Positions 10,519 through 19,646 of a stretch of DNA of 64,000 bases are shown here, in pieces. Below the pieces are notes generated by a model. It saw only the letters and a list, made by a program, of their open reading frames with translations, was not told where the DNA came from and made no database searches. The stretch's first letter is position 1. The number at the start of each line of letters is the position of its first letter. Source of the DNA: Alphaproteobacteria bacterium (lineage in GTDB: Bacteria > Pseudomonadota > Alphaproteobacteria > Rickettsiales > UBA1997); the NCBI GenBank assembly GCA_014190355.1, contig BJGH01000004.1, positions 1-64,000 on the forward strand, written 5' to 3'. The position numbers and the translations under genes were made by a program.

Positions 10519-11415
10519 ATGAAAACAAATAAAGCTTTTTCTTTAATTGAATTATCGATCGTTATTTTAATTATTGGGATATTGGTAGCAGGAGTTACTC
10601 AATCATCACGCTTAGTCAAACAAATCAGGCTTGCGTCAATTAAATCAATGACCTTAAGTTCACCCGTTTCATCAATCAAAGATCTTGCCGTATGGTTAGA
10701 ATCAACTTTAGACACAAGTTTTATTGATAGCGAAGAAAGCAATGGATTGGCTGTTACCACTTGGTTCGATATTAATCCTCAAACCACAATAAAAAATAAC
10801 GCAATTTCACCTTCAACCACTGAAAATCCAATCTACTTAGAAAACGGTATTAATGGTTTACCAGCTCTCTCTTCAGATGGAACCAATGACGTAATGTTAA
10901 TCAATAATTTAACTGATAGTTTTGTTAATGGCTTTACATGGATTGGAGTTTTGAAATGGACAGGTTCAGGAGCCAGAGGTTATTTTGGATTAAAATCAGA
11001 TTATGGAAGCCTAAATAACTTAGTAACGCTTTTTTTAGATGATTGCAACGGAGCAATTAACTGTTTTCGCGTTACCTCCAGAACCGATGGTGGACTTGCC
11101 TCATATGCTGGTTTTAACACTCCATCTTTTATTAAATCAGATCCCCATATCATCTCAATTGTTCGAAGAACTAATTCCCTAATGAATTATGATAATGGTA
11201 TGCAGATTGGCCCAACCGTTAATGATGCTAGTGTTGCAGGGATTTACCGCACAGCTGGACCTTGGGCAATTTTTAAATACACCAATTCCAATACTTTGTA
11301 TTTTCAAGGAGTTGCAGGTGAATATATTTTAATTGGTCGAGCTATTAATGATGATGAACGCAAAGATATTGAAAAATATTTAAGCAAAAAATGGGGAATA
11401 AAAATTGCTAGTTAA
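10519..11415 (+). CDS. prepilin-like protein with C-terminal ConA/LamG-like domain
   Basis: This 298-residue protein begins with a class III signal: a short basic leader, the prepilin peptidase site KA|FSLIELS (cleavage after A6, with glutamate at position 5 of the mature protein) and a hydrophobic helix (IVILIIGILVAGVTQ) as in type IV pilins and type II secretion pseudopilins. The remainder is not a pilin globular head. It resembles a concanavalin-like/LamG lectin fold, with NGINGLPALSSDGTNDVM and the typical closing segment GEYILIGRAINDDERKDIEK then YLSKKWGI. It is probably exposed at the envelope and may bind glycans, which is inference. A decayed paralogue lies at 48735-49659. No pilus or T2SS assembly genes are in the window. 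Confidence 0.75.
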   Translation: MKTNKAFSLIELSIVILIIGILVAGVTQSSRLVKQIRLASIKSMTLSSPVSSIKDLAVWLESTLDTSFIDSEESNGLAVTTWFDINPQTTIKNNAISPSTTENPIYLENGINGLPALSSDGTNDVMLINNLTDSFVNGFTWIGVLKWTGSGARGYFGLKSDYGSLNNLVTLFLDDCNGAINCFRVTSRTDGGLASYAGFNTPSFIKSDPHIISIVRRTNSLMNYDNGMQIGPTVNDASVAGIYRTAGPWAIFKYTNSNTLYFQGVAGEYILIGRAINDDERKDIEKYLSKKWGIKIAS

Positions 11416-11595
11416 TAAGTTAAGTAATCTGATTAATTTTTTTACAATAAACAAAATTAAGGATGCTATTTATCCTTGATTTAACATAGCCATTCAATTT
11501 AAAGCATTAAAAAACCTTAGTTATTAATTAATTTTAAATTATTAATTTGCTAAATTTGATTTTAGTTTTATCATATTTTTTAAAAAAAATAAAAG

Positions 11596-12810
11596 ATGAA
11601 TTCTAAACCAAATCACAAAAACTTAATAATAATACTTGGGATTTTAATTGCTATTGGCCCATTAACTATTGATGTTTATCTTCCAGCTTTTGTTGATATT
11701 GCTACTGACTTACAAACAAAAATTTCTCAAGTACAACTTACTTTAACCTTCTATTTCATTGGCATTGTTTTAGGGCAAATTTTTTATGGACCAATCATTG
11801 ATCGCTACGGCAAAAAACCTCCTTTGATATTTGGCCTAACCCTGTTTGTAGTCACTTCATTGCTATGTTGTTTTGCTAAAAATATTGAGCAAATCATAAT
11901 TTTAAGATTTTTTCAAGCAATTGGCGGATGTGCAAGTGTGGTTATTTCCAGAGCAATTGTTCGTGATATTTTTAATTCACAACAAACAGCGCAAGTATTT
12001 TCTAGCTTAGTGTTAGTGATGGGTTTGGCACCAATAATTGCTCCATTTATTGGTAATATTATTTTAAAAAATTTTGATTGGCGAATAATTTTTTTGTTCT
12101 TAGCAATATATGGTTTTATTTGCTTAATTATGTCTCTTATAAAAGTTCCAGAAACCAAGGGTTTTAACAAGGATGAAAAAATCAGCGATGCCTTCAAAAA
12201 ATATTTAGCAATTTTAAAAGATCGCAATTTTATTATTAATTCTTTGTGCGGTAGTACAATGATGGCATGTTTGATGAGCTATATGACTGCCTCGCCGTTT
12301 CTATATTTACAATATTTCAAAACCTCTACTACTTTTTATAGCTCATTATTTAGTATTAATGCCTTGGGATTTGTTGCACTGGCCCAAATTAATGGAATTT
12401 TATTAAAAAAATATTCTATTGAAAAAATTCTAGATAAATTAATATATATACCTTTATTTAGTGGAATATGTTTAATTTTAGTTGGTTTTGTTGAACAACA
12501 ATTAATTTTAACAACAATTCTAATTTTTATTTTGGTGTCAATTTGTGGAGCAATTAACCCCAATACTTCTGCCCTTGCCCTCGCTAATCAAAGAAAACAT
12601 TCTGGTTCAGCCTCAGCCTTATTTGGAACAATTCAATTTTTTAGTGCCACAATTTTTTCAATGCTTGCCAATTACTTTCATAACAATTCCGCTACTCCAA
12701 TCTGCATAATTATTGGCTCATGCGGCATTTTATGTTTTATTATTCACAAATTTTATAGTAAAAGTGGTCATCATTACCACACTAAAAATAGTCAAGAAAC
12801 TATTAACTAA
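11596..12810 (+). CDS. MFS drug-efflux transporter, Bcr/CflA family
   Basis: This 404-residue protein shows about twelve membrane helices. The first begins LIIILGILIAIGPLTIDVYL, whose acidic residue after helix 1 (IDVYLPAF) is characteristic of the DHA1 Bcr/CflA group. MFS motif A is seen between helices 2 and 3 as GPIIDRYGKKPPLIFG, and the helix-5 antiporter motif as GLAPIIAPFIG. These inner-membrane proton antiporters export drugs and small metabolites; the substrate cannot be assigned from sequence. It lies 180 bp after the prepilin-like gene. The C-terminus is short and His-rich (SGHHYH). Confidence 0.88.
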   Translation: MNSKPNHKNLIIILGILIAIGPLTIDVYLPAFVDIATDLQTKISQVQLTLTFYFIGIVLGQIFYGPIIDRYGKKPPLIFGLTLFVVTSLLCCFAKNIEQIIILRFFQAIGGCASVVISRAIVRDIFNSQQTAQVFSSLVLVMGLAPIIAPFIGNIILKNFDWRIIFLFLAIYGFICLIMSLIKVPETKGFNKDEKISDAFKKYLAILKDRNFIINSLCGSTMMACLMSYMTASPFLYLQYFKTSTTFYSSLFSINALGFVALAQINGILLKKYSIEKILDKLIYIPLFSGICLILVGFVEQQLILTTILIFILVSICGAINPNTSALALANQRKHSGSASALFGTIQFFSATIFSMLANYFHNNSATPICIIIGSCGILCFIIHKFYSKSGHHYHTKNSQETIN

Positions 12811-13109
12811 ATAATATTTATTTTTTCTAATTTACTCTTCTTCGAGGTTTTTTTTAAAAAACACATCAATAAAAAGCCATAAAATCAAGCCTTTAATACT
12901 TCTTAAATAAATCACAATTATACAAACAGAAAACTTTGATAAATTAAACGATATCTTTTATGAAGATATTCTTAATAAGAATTGTATCTTCTAATCTAAG
13001 TCATCAAAAGAAATTAAAATTTCATAATATGCGAATAATTAAGATAGAATTATATGATCATTTAAGTGCCAATTCTTGATTTAAAGATTCCACAAAATCT
13101 TATCAAAAT
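12811..13109. other. convergent intergenic region with small hairpins
   Basis: About 299 bp between the convergent exporter and hemW genes. Around 12950-12992 two adjacent inverted repeats are visible, one pairing GATATCTT with AAGATAT and one pairing AAGATA-TTCTT with AAGAA-TATCTT. They could form hairpins, but neither is GC-rich nor followed by a long T-run, so calling them terminators would be speculative. Nothing else was seen. Confidence 0.35.
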
Positions 13110-14267
13110 TTAACAAATGATTTTTGCTATAATCAAATTAAGTATTAACCATTTATTTTGAGGGATTCTAAATCTTTGATCTTCTATAATAATTAGGCCT
13201 TTGTCTTGCAATTTTTCTAACATTTTTTTATCTAATACTTCATAAAAATTTTGCTGAGTTAATTTTTCAAAATCTTTAATCTCAATGCCCTGCTGTAGTC
13301 TCAAACCCATTAACAAAATTTCTTCGATTAAAATTTTTTGCTCAATAACTTCATTAGTTTGAATAGCATTTTGCTGTTCAAAAACTTTTTTTAACCATAA
13401 ATTGGGTTGATGAATCATCATAACTGCTCGACGATTTTTTTCGTTTTGATAAACTACCCTACTATGAGCTCCTGCTCCAATTCCAAGATATTCCAAACTT
13501 TGCCAATATGCTAAATTATGTTGTGACTGAAAATTTTTTTGAGCATAATTAGAAACCTCATAATTAATAAAACCATGTTCTTGCATGACCTGAGATGTCG
13601 CTAAATATAGCTCACTGGCAAGATTTTCATCTGGCAAAGTAAATTTTTTTTGTTGATATTGACTAAAAAATTTTGTACCTTTTTCAATAGTTAATTGATA
13701 AAGCGATAAATGTTTGGGATTAAATTGCAAAGCAAAATTAAGCTCTTCAAGCCATGACTTCATTGTTTGCTTTGGTCGAGCATAAATTAAATCAAAAGAG
13801 AAATTATCAAAATTTTTTTGACAAACTTCAATGGCTTTTATTGCCTGATTATAATCATGGACTCGTTCCAAGAATTTCAAGTCATCGGCATTTAAAGCTT
13901 GAATACCTAGGGACAAACGATTTATACCAATTTTTTTAAAATTGGCAAACTTATTGATTTCCACCGAACTGGGATTTGCCTCAAGAGTGATTTCACAATT
14001 TTTATCAACTTCAAAAACCTGATTGATTTTTTCTAAAATTCCTGCCAATAAAAATTCTGGCATTAAAGATGGCGTTCCTCCCCCGAAAAAAATCGTTTTG
14101 ATCTTACGCCTACCAATTTGCTTTACAAAATAATCAAGTTCCAAACAATAGCCTTCAAGAAATTTTTGGTGATCAATATTAGCTTGAACATGCGAGTTGA
14201 AATCACAATAACCACACTTAGCTTCGCAAAAAGGATAATGAATATAAATTGAGAGTTGCTTTAACAT
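13110..14267 (-). CDS. hemW: HemW-type radical SAM protein (haem chaperone)
   Basis: This 385-residue radical SAM enzyme begins with IYIHYPFCEAKCGYCDFNSH, whose [4Fe-4S] cysteines are C14, C18 and C21. The fourth cysteine that follows the cluster motif in true HemN is absent here (CDF), which marks the HemW/YggW group. Further family features are FFGGGTPSLM, the GINRLSLGIQALNADDLKFL strand and the GIGAGAHS segment, followed by a HemN C-terminal domain. HemW binds haem and is thought to deliver it to client proteins; it is not coproporphyrinogen oxidase. It is divergent from the FTR1 permease gene with 41 bp between starts, so the promoters overlap, and hemB is 2 kb away. Confidence 0.93.
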   Translation of the reverse strand: MLKQLSIYIHYPFCEAKCGYCDFNSHVQANIDHQKFLEGYCLELDYFVKQIGRRKIKTIFFGGGTPSLMPEFLLAGILEKINQVFEVDKNCEITLEANPSSVEINKFANFKKIGINRLSLGIQALNADDLKFLERVHDYNQAIKAIEVCQKNFDNFSFDLIYARPKQTMKSWLEELNFALQFNPKHLSLYQLTIEKGTKFFSQYQQKKFTLPDENLASELYLATSQVMQEHGFINYEVSNYAQKNFQSQHNLAYWQSLEYLGIGAGAHSRVVYQNEKNRRAVMMIHQPNLWLKKVFEQQNAIQTNEVIEQKILIEEILLMGLRLQQGIEIKDFEKLTQQNFYEVLDKKMLEKLQDKGLIIIEDQRFRIPQNKWLILNLIIAKIIC

Positions 14268-14308
14268 TTTTATTAAATAAAATTTAAAAAAAATTAAAAT
14301 TTAAATCT

Positions 14309-15109
14309 ATGCTACAAATTGCCATTGTTGTTTTTCGTGAGGTTTTAGAAATTGCTTTAATTCTTGGTATTTTGGCATCAGCCAGTAAAGAAATCAAGCA
14401 CAGAAGTAATTATATTCTAACTGGATTGGCTGCAGGGGTTATAGCTTCAGTTGCCTTAGCGTTTTTTACTGATCAAATATCTGCAAGCCTAGAAGGAATG
14501 GGTCAAGAATTCTTTAATGGCTTAATTTTAATTGCTTCAGCCTTTATGATTGGCTGGACAACTCTCTGGATGCAAAAACATGCCAGAACACTCTCCAGTG
14601 AATTAAAACGCTTAAGTGCTTCCGTTAAAGAAGGACGAAAACCATTATATGCCCTTTTGGTAGTTGTATTGCTTTCAGTTATTCGCGAGGGAACTGAAAT
14701 TGTTCTATTTACTTACAGTTATTATGTTTCTGGAACTGAAATAAACCATATAATTGCTGGTTTAATTTTTGGCATTCTTGGGGGATCAATGATTGGCTTA
14801 GCACTTTATTTAGGAATCATGAAAGCTTTTGGAAGACATTTTTTTACTGTCACTAGCTGGTTATTAATATTTTTTGCTTCAGGCATAGCCATGGCAGGAA
14901 TTGGTTTTTGGCAAAATGCCGAAATTGTTCCAAGCCTTAAAAACCCAGCAATTGATCTATCAAATATCATTTCTCAACAAAGTTTTTTTGGCAAATTTCT
15001 TAACATCTTCTTTGGCTATATTGATCAACCTTCTTTGATGCAACTCGTAGTTTATTTTTCCTGTCTTGCGACTCTTATTATTGGCTTGAGAATTGCCAAA
15101 AAAGTTTAA
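14309..15109 (+). CDS. FTR1-family iron permease
   Basis: This 266-residue protein has about seven membrane helices and the two signature iron-binding REXXE motifs: REVLE at residues 10-14 in helix 1, and REGTE at 126-130 in helix 4. FTR1/EfeU proteins move ferric iron produced by oxidation of ferrous iron across the cytoplasmic membrane. The oxidase and periplasmic partners (EfeO, EfeB or a multicopper oxidase) are not adjacent. The gene is divergent from hemW with only 41 bp between them, suggesting linked control of iron uptake and haem handling, although no Fur-type box was identified. Confidence 0.92.
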   Translation: MLQIAIVVFREVLEIALILGILASASKEIKHRSNYILTGLAAGVIASVALAFFTDQISASLEGMGQEFFNGLILIASAFMIGWTTLWMQKHARTLSSELKRLSASVKEGRKPLYALLVVVLLSVIREGTEIVLFTYSYYVSGTEINHIIAGLIFGILGGSMIGLALYLGIMKAFGRHFFTVTSWLLIFFASGIAMAGIGFWQNAEIVPSLKNPAIDLSNIISQQSFFGKFLNIFFGYIDQPSLMQLVVYFSCLATLIIGLRIAKKV

Positions 15110-15282
15110 ATCACAATCCTTAAAAACTAGCAAAAATTCCCTTACAATTTTAAAATTGATTGAGATTTTATAATTTAAAAAAATTGGAACATATTGCAAA
15201 TTTTTTTAAAAAAAATTAGGATTGGTTTAATTATAATGTTTTACAATGTAAGTTAACATAGTTAATTTATATTGTAAATTTT

Positions 15283-16284
15283 ATGACCAAAACATCCGTC
15301 AAACAACCAACCCCTGATGAGCTTTTAGCAACTAATTCTCTGAGTCACAAAGAAATAATTTTGAGATTAGATTCTATCAAAGACTTACTTAGCAAAGGAG
15401 AATTAGAATTTGACGAGAAGCAACTAATTAAATTAGAAAAATTAATTGAAAAATCAAGATATAATGAACTAGATGAAGATTACGACAGATCAAAAGAAAT
15501 TCCAGATCAAATAGAATATCCTAATGATGAAAAAATTTTCAGAACAGCAGGGTTTTTAAGTGAAAAATATCTCACTAAAAAAGAGGTTGGATCGTTAATT
15601 GAAACTATTAAAGCTTTGGTTAGAGTTGAGAAAAGTGAAGATCCCAAAAGTTTTGACACAAGTATTAGATCAATCAGGACAGCAATTAGATGCTCTGAAA
15701 ATGCTCAACATCTAAAAAAAATTATTGCAGAAAATACTTCTGTTATAAAAAGCGATGAAGAAGAAAATTTATTCATTTTAAAATATCCCGATAAAACTTC
15801 AAAAATAAAAGATAACAACACTACATTTGATTTCTCTGTAAAAATCATCAACGATAAATTCAAAATTATCTTTTCTAAAACATTTAAAGAAAATAATTCA
15901 TTAAAAATGAAACCCGAAGATCATTTATTTCCTGAAGAAATCCAAATGGCAATGTTTGAAAAGTTAATGAGTTTATATCCCGAACTAGAAACAAAATTAA
16001 AAACCGCAATAAAGATTGATTGCATTCAAGAAAATATAAATAACCTAAATAGCCTCGAAAGGATTTCAAAGTATTTCGATCATACCAGCCAAAATCCCGA
16101 ATTTCAAAGCGAAATGAAATCAATTCTTGACTCAAGCCCAAACCAAAGCAATACTCAAAATTTTATGAACCAATTAAAATTAAAATTTAATCTAAAATTA
16201 GATGCACTTCCGCCAAAAAACTCAGTTAATCGCCTAATAAATGCTGTGAATATTAAACAAACTTTTTCAAAAGGAAGAGATTGA
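15283..16284 (+). CDS. hypothetical protein, charged and mostly helical
   Basis: This 333-residue protein has no signal peptide, no membrane segment and no family I recognise. It is rich in Lys, Glu, Asp and Asn. Predicted helices such as SHKEIILRLDSIKDLLSKGE and KQLIKLEKLIEKSR suggest a soluble, partly coiled-coil N-terminal half. The C-terminus is basic and Asn-rich. It ends in TGA followed two codons later by an in-frame TAA. It is preceded by a 173-bp AT-rich spacer and lies between the FTR1 permease and hemB genes. The composition resembles lineage-specific cytoplasmic or effector proteins of Rickettsiales-like bacteria, but that is only an impression. Confidence 0.6.
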   Translation: MTKTSVKQPTPDELLATNSLSHKEIILRLDSIKDLLSKGELEFDEKQLIKLEKLIEKSRYNELDEDYDRSKEIPDQIEYPNDEKIFRTAGFLSEKYLTKKEVGSLIETIKALVRVEKSEDPKSFDTSIRSIRTAIRCSENAQHLKKIIAENTSVIKSDEEENLFILKYPDKTSKIKDNNTTFDFSVKIINDKFKIIFSKTFKENNSLKMKPEDHLFPEEIQMAMFEKLMSLYPELETKLKTAIKIDCIQENINNLNSLERISKYFDHTSQNPEFQSEMKSILDSSPNQSNTQNFMNQLKLKFNLKLDALPPKNSVNRLINAVNIKQTFSKGRD

Positions 16285-16316
16285 GATTAATATTTTTTAA
16301 TATCAGTTATTATGAT

Positions 16317-17321
16317 TTAACTATTTTTAATTATTTTGACAATTTCTAGACTTGCATAACTGATGATCGCTTGACACCCTGCTCTTTTCATGGCAATTAA
16401 ATTTTCTAAACAGGCTTGGTTAAAATCTAAAATTTGGTGATGATGAGCTAATTTTAACATTTGATATTCAGCACTAACTTGATAGCCAATAATTGGTGTA
16501 GCAAATTTTTCTTTTGCTCTAACAATAATATCAAGATAACTTAAGGCAGGTTTAATAATAATTAAATCTGCTCCTTCTACGATATCTTGAGCGATTTCTT
16601 GAAGAGCTTCATTTGATCTACGAAAATCCATTTGGTAAGTTTTTTTATCAGCGTTTTTAAGATTATTTATGGAATCAACAGCATAACGAAATGGTCCATA
16701 AAAATTCGAAGCATATTTAGCACTATAAGAGCAAATTAATACATCTTTAAAACCATGATCATCAAGAGTTTTTCTGATCGCTTGAACTCTTCCATCCATC
16801 ATATCTGAAGGACATACTACATCAACCCCTGCTTTTGCTAAAGTCAAAGCTTGTTTAGATAATACTGCAACAGTTTCATCGTTTAAAACTCTACTTTGCT
16901 GATCGATCAAACCATCTTGACCATGAGAAGTATATGGATCAAGTGCAACATCAGCCATAACACCAATCCCACTGACCTTAGCTTTTATTTCAGCAACTGC
17001 TTGACATACTAAATTATTTTCTTGATAAGCTTCACAAGCATCAGCAGTTTTGAGTTTTTGGTCAACAACTGCAAAAAGCATAACTGCCTTAATTCCTAAG
17101 GCTTTAGCTTCTTTGACTTTTTCAACTAAATTATCAATTGAATAACGATAAACTTCATCTAAATTAACAATTTTTTGTGATTGATTTTTACCTTCACAAA
17201 CAAATAATGGCAATATTAAATCGCTAGCATCAATTCGATGCTGTGCTAACAAATCTCTAATCCACTGCGATTGACGATTGCGTCTTAATCTTAAATGAGG
17301 ATAATTTGCGGTTATAGTCAT
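16317..17321 (-). CDS. hemB: delta-aminolevulinic acid dehydratase (porphobilinogen synthase), Mg-type
   Basis: This 334-residue enzyme condenses two 5-aminolevulinate molecules to porphobilinogen in haem synthesis. The two Schiff-base lysines are K202 in CSYSAKYASNFYGPF and K257 in IIKPALSYLDII. The segment that binds catalytic zinc in the animal and yeast enzymes (three cysteines) reads ADVALDPYTSHGQDG here, with A123, A126 and D128 at the cysteine positions. The protein therefore belongs to the magnesium-dependent, zinc-free group known from plants and many alphaproteobacteria. It is divergent from trpC, with 51 bp between the starts. Confidence 0.96.
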   Translation of the reverse strand: MTITANYPHLRLRRNRQSQWIRDLLAQHRIDASDLILPLFVCEGKNQSQKIVNLDEVYRYSIDNLVEKVKEAKALGIKAVMLFAVVDQKLKTADACEAYQENNLVCQAVAEIKAKVSGIGVMADVALDPYTSHGQDGLIDQQSRVLNDETVAVLSKQALTLAKAGVDVVCPSDMMDGRVQAIRKTLDDHGFKDVLICSYSAKYASNFYGPFRYAVDSINNLKNADKKTYQMDFRRSNEALQEIAQDIVEGADLIIIKPALSYLDIIVRAKEKFATPIIGYQVSAEYQMLKLAHHHQILDFNQACLENLIAMKRAGCQAIISYASLEIVKIIKNS

Positions 17322-17372
17322 ATTTTTTAATAAATTTTTTTTATTTGAAAAATTATAAACATTTTTTTTATT

Positions 17373-18173
17373 ATGCCAAATATTTTACAAGAAATTTATC
17401 AACATAAGCTTATTGAGGTAAGAAATCGTAAGAAAATCAAAGATTTAAGACAAATTTGTCAAGAGCTTAAATGCCTTGAAAAACCTACTAACAATCGCAA
17501 TTTTTATCAACAATTACAACAAAAAAATCTCCAACAAGAAACAGCTTTGATTTGTGAAATTAAAAAAGGCTCTCCAGCTAAAGGTCTGATTAGGAAAGAT
17601 TTTGATGTTATAAAAATTGCTCAAGAATATCAAAGTGCCAATGCTACTTGTTTATCAGTTTTGACCGATGAAAAATTTTTTTACAGCAACGATCAGTTTC
17701 TTATTCAAGCAAGAACTGCTAGTACTTTGCCAATTTTACGCAAAGATTTTATGGTTGATCCATACCAAATTTATGAAGCAAAAATGCTTGGTGCAGACTG
17801 TATTTTATTAATCGTGGCAATGCTCGATGATGCTAAACTTCAAGAGTTAGAACAAGTAGCAATCGAACTAAATTTATCAGTGTTAATTGAAGTCCATGAT
17901 CAAGAAGAATTGTTAAGAGCTAGTAAACTTAAATCAAAACTACTTGGAATTAACAGTCGTAATTTAAAAACACTAGAAGTTAATTTACAAAATATTTTAG
18001 AGCTTGCAAAGCAAGTTGATAAATCTTATACTTTAGTTGCTGAAAGCGGAATCAATTCCCCTGCTGACTTAAAAACCTTAAAACAAGCAGGAATTAATTG
18101 CTTCTTGATTGGCGAATATTTTATGAGGCAAAATCAGCTAGATCAAGCTGTTAAATCAATGCTTGAAGCTTAG
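17373..18173 (+). CDS. trpC: indole-3-glycerol-phosphate synthase
   Basis: This 266-residue TIM-barrel enzyme closes the indole ring of CdRP to indole-3-glycerol phosphate in tryptophan synthesis. Family blocks are all present: ICEIKKGSPAKGLIRKDF, SVLTDEKFFYSNDQFL, LPILRKDFMVDPYQIYEAKM, LIEVHDQEEL, GINSRNLKTLEVN and VAESGI. The lysines of EIKKGSP and LRKDF correspond to the substrate and catalytic lysines. No other trp gene is in the window; the next gene, der, starts 27 bp downstream. Scattered trp genes are normal in some reduced genomes, so whether the whole pathway is present cannot be told here. Confidence 0.95.
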   Translation: MPNILQEIYQHKLIEVRNRKKIKDLRQICQELKCLEKPTNNRNFYQQLQQKNLQQETALICEIKKGSPAKGLIRKDFDVIKIAQEYQSANATCLSVLTDEKFFYSNDQFLIQARTASTLPILRKDFMVDPYQIYEAKMLGADCILLIVAMLDDAKLQELEQVAIELNLSVLIEVHDQEELLRASKLKSKLLGINSRNLKTLEVNLQNILELAKQVDKSYTLVAESGINSPADLKTLKQAGINCFLIGEYFMRQNQLDQAVKSMLEA

Positions 18174-18200
18174 TTCAAAGAATTTTTTAGGATAAATAAA

Positions 18201-19601
18201 ATGTTTCGTATCGCAATAATTGGTCGACCCAATGTTGGCAAATCAACCTTATTTAACAAGTTAGTTGGGAAAAACTTTGCCTTAACCGATGACCTACCCG
18301 GTCTTACCCGTGATCGTAAAGAAGCTCATGGCAAACTTGGTTCTTTAGAATTTATTGTTATAGATACTGCAGGATTAGAAAATAATTTAGCAGAAAACTC
18401 AGTTAGTCAAAAAATGGTTGAACAAACTGAATATGCTGTTGGCGATGCGGATTTATGTCTATTTGTAGTTGATGCCAAGTCAGGCATTCAAAATAATGAT
18501 TTATATTTTGCCAATTGGCTTCGCAAAACCAATAAGCCAGTTTTACTGATTGCTAATAAATGTGAAAATTTTAATGAAGAAGTTTTTGCTAAGGAATATT
18601 ATCGCCTTGGTTTTGGTAAACCCATTGCGATCTCTGCTGAACATAAACTTGGCTTTGGAGATCTTTATGATCAGCTAAGTACAGCAATTGACAAATATCA
18701 GCAAGATTTTGCCGAGCTGAATGATCAACAACCAGATGTAAAAAATCATGACTTACAAATTGCTGTAATTGGCAGACCCAATTCGGGGAAATCGAGTTTT
18801 TTAAATCAAATTTTAGGTAAAGATCGCTTAATTACTGGTCCTGAAGCAGGCATTACTCGCGATGCAATTGCCATTGATCATAATTATAAAAATCACGTTA
18901 TTCGTTTTATTGATACCGCAGGAATTCGCAAAAAAACTAGCATTGACCATAAACTTGAAAAGCTCTCAGTGCTTGATAGTTATCGCGCTATTCGCTTTGC
19001 CCAAGTGGTGATTTTAATGATTGATGCCAATTCAATTTTGGATCATCAAGATGTGGCATTAGCAGGACAAGTTTTAAAAGAAGGACGAGTTTTACTTTTT
19101 GCAATAAATAAAATTGATTGCGTAAAAATTGATAAGGAAGTTTTTATGCGTCAAGTTCGTCAACAAATTCAGAATCTATTTCCTCAAATTAGTGGTGCAC
19201 CAATTTTGGGAGTTTGCGCTATATCAGGTTACAATGTTAATAAAATCTTAGATTTAGCTATTGAAAGCTATCAGCAATGGCAAAAACAAATTACCACTTC
19301 TAAACTTAATGACTGGCTAGAATATGCTAAAAATCAGCATTCACCAAAAATGCATAAAGGCAAACCGGTGAAACTAAAATTTGCTACTCAGATCAAAACT
19401 CGTCCACCAACTTTTGCAGTTTTTACCAACTATCCGCAAGTTTTAAGTGGGGATTATGAACGCTATTTAGTAAACTCAATTCGTCAATATTTTGAATTAA
19501 ATCTTACGCCAGTTCGCTTATATCTTCGTAAATCTGAAAATCCTTATGCCGAAAGAAAAGAAAAAGTTTTTTCTAAAAAAGTTTTTAATAAGAAAAAATA
19601 A
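18201..19601 (+). CDS. der: ribosome-biogenesis GTPase Der (EngA)
   Basis: This 466-residue protein has two GTPase domains in tandem, the defining architecture of Der. The first has G1 GRPNVGKST (residues 8-16), DTAG and the NKCE specificity motif. The second has GRPNSGKSS, DTAGIRKKTS and NKID. A C-terminal KH-like domain (from about residue 370, including KFATQIKTRPPTFAVFTNYP) binds RNA. Der assists maturation of the 50S ribosomal subunit. The extreme C-terminus is basic (KEKVFSKKVFNKKK). It is cotranscribed with trpC (27 bp upstream) and probably with the cobS-like gene (45 bp downstream). Confidence 0.97.
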   Translation: MFRIAIIGRPNVGKSTLFNKLVGKNFALTDDLPGLTRDRKEAHGKLGSLEFIVIDTAGLENNLAENSVSQKMVEQTEYAVGDADLCLFVVDAKSGIQNNDLYFANWLRKTNKPVLLIANKCENFNEEVFAKEYYRLGFGKPIAISAEHKLGFGDLYDQLSTAIDKYQQDFAELNDQQPDVKNHDLQIAVIGRPNSGKSSFLNQILGKDRLITGPEAGITRDAIAIDHNYKNHVIRFIDTAGIRKKTSIDHKLEKLSVLDSYRAIRFAQVVILMIDANSILDHQDVALAGQVLKEGRVLLFAINKIDCVKIDKEVFMRQVRQQIQNLFPQISGAPILGVCAISGYNVNKILDLAIESYQQWQKQITTSKLNDWLEYAKNQHSPKMHKGKPVKLKFATQIKTRPPTFAVFTNYPQVLSGDYERYLVNSIRQYFELNLTPVRLYLRKSENPYAERKEKVFSKKVFNKKK

Positions 19602-19646
19602 TTTAAAATTATTATTATGTTAATTTAACAATATTTAACAAAAGTT

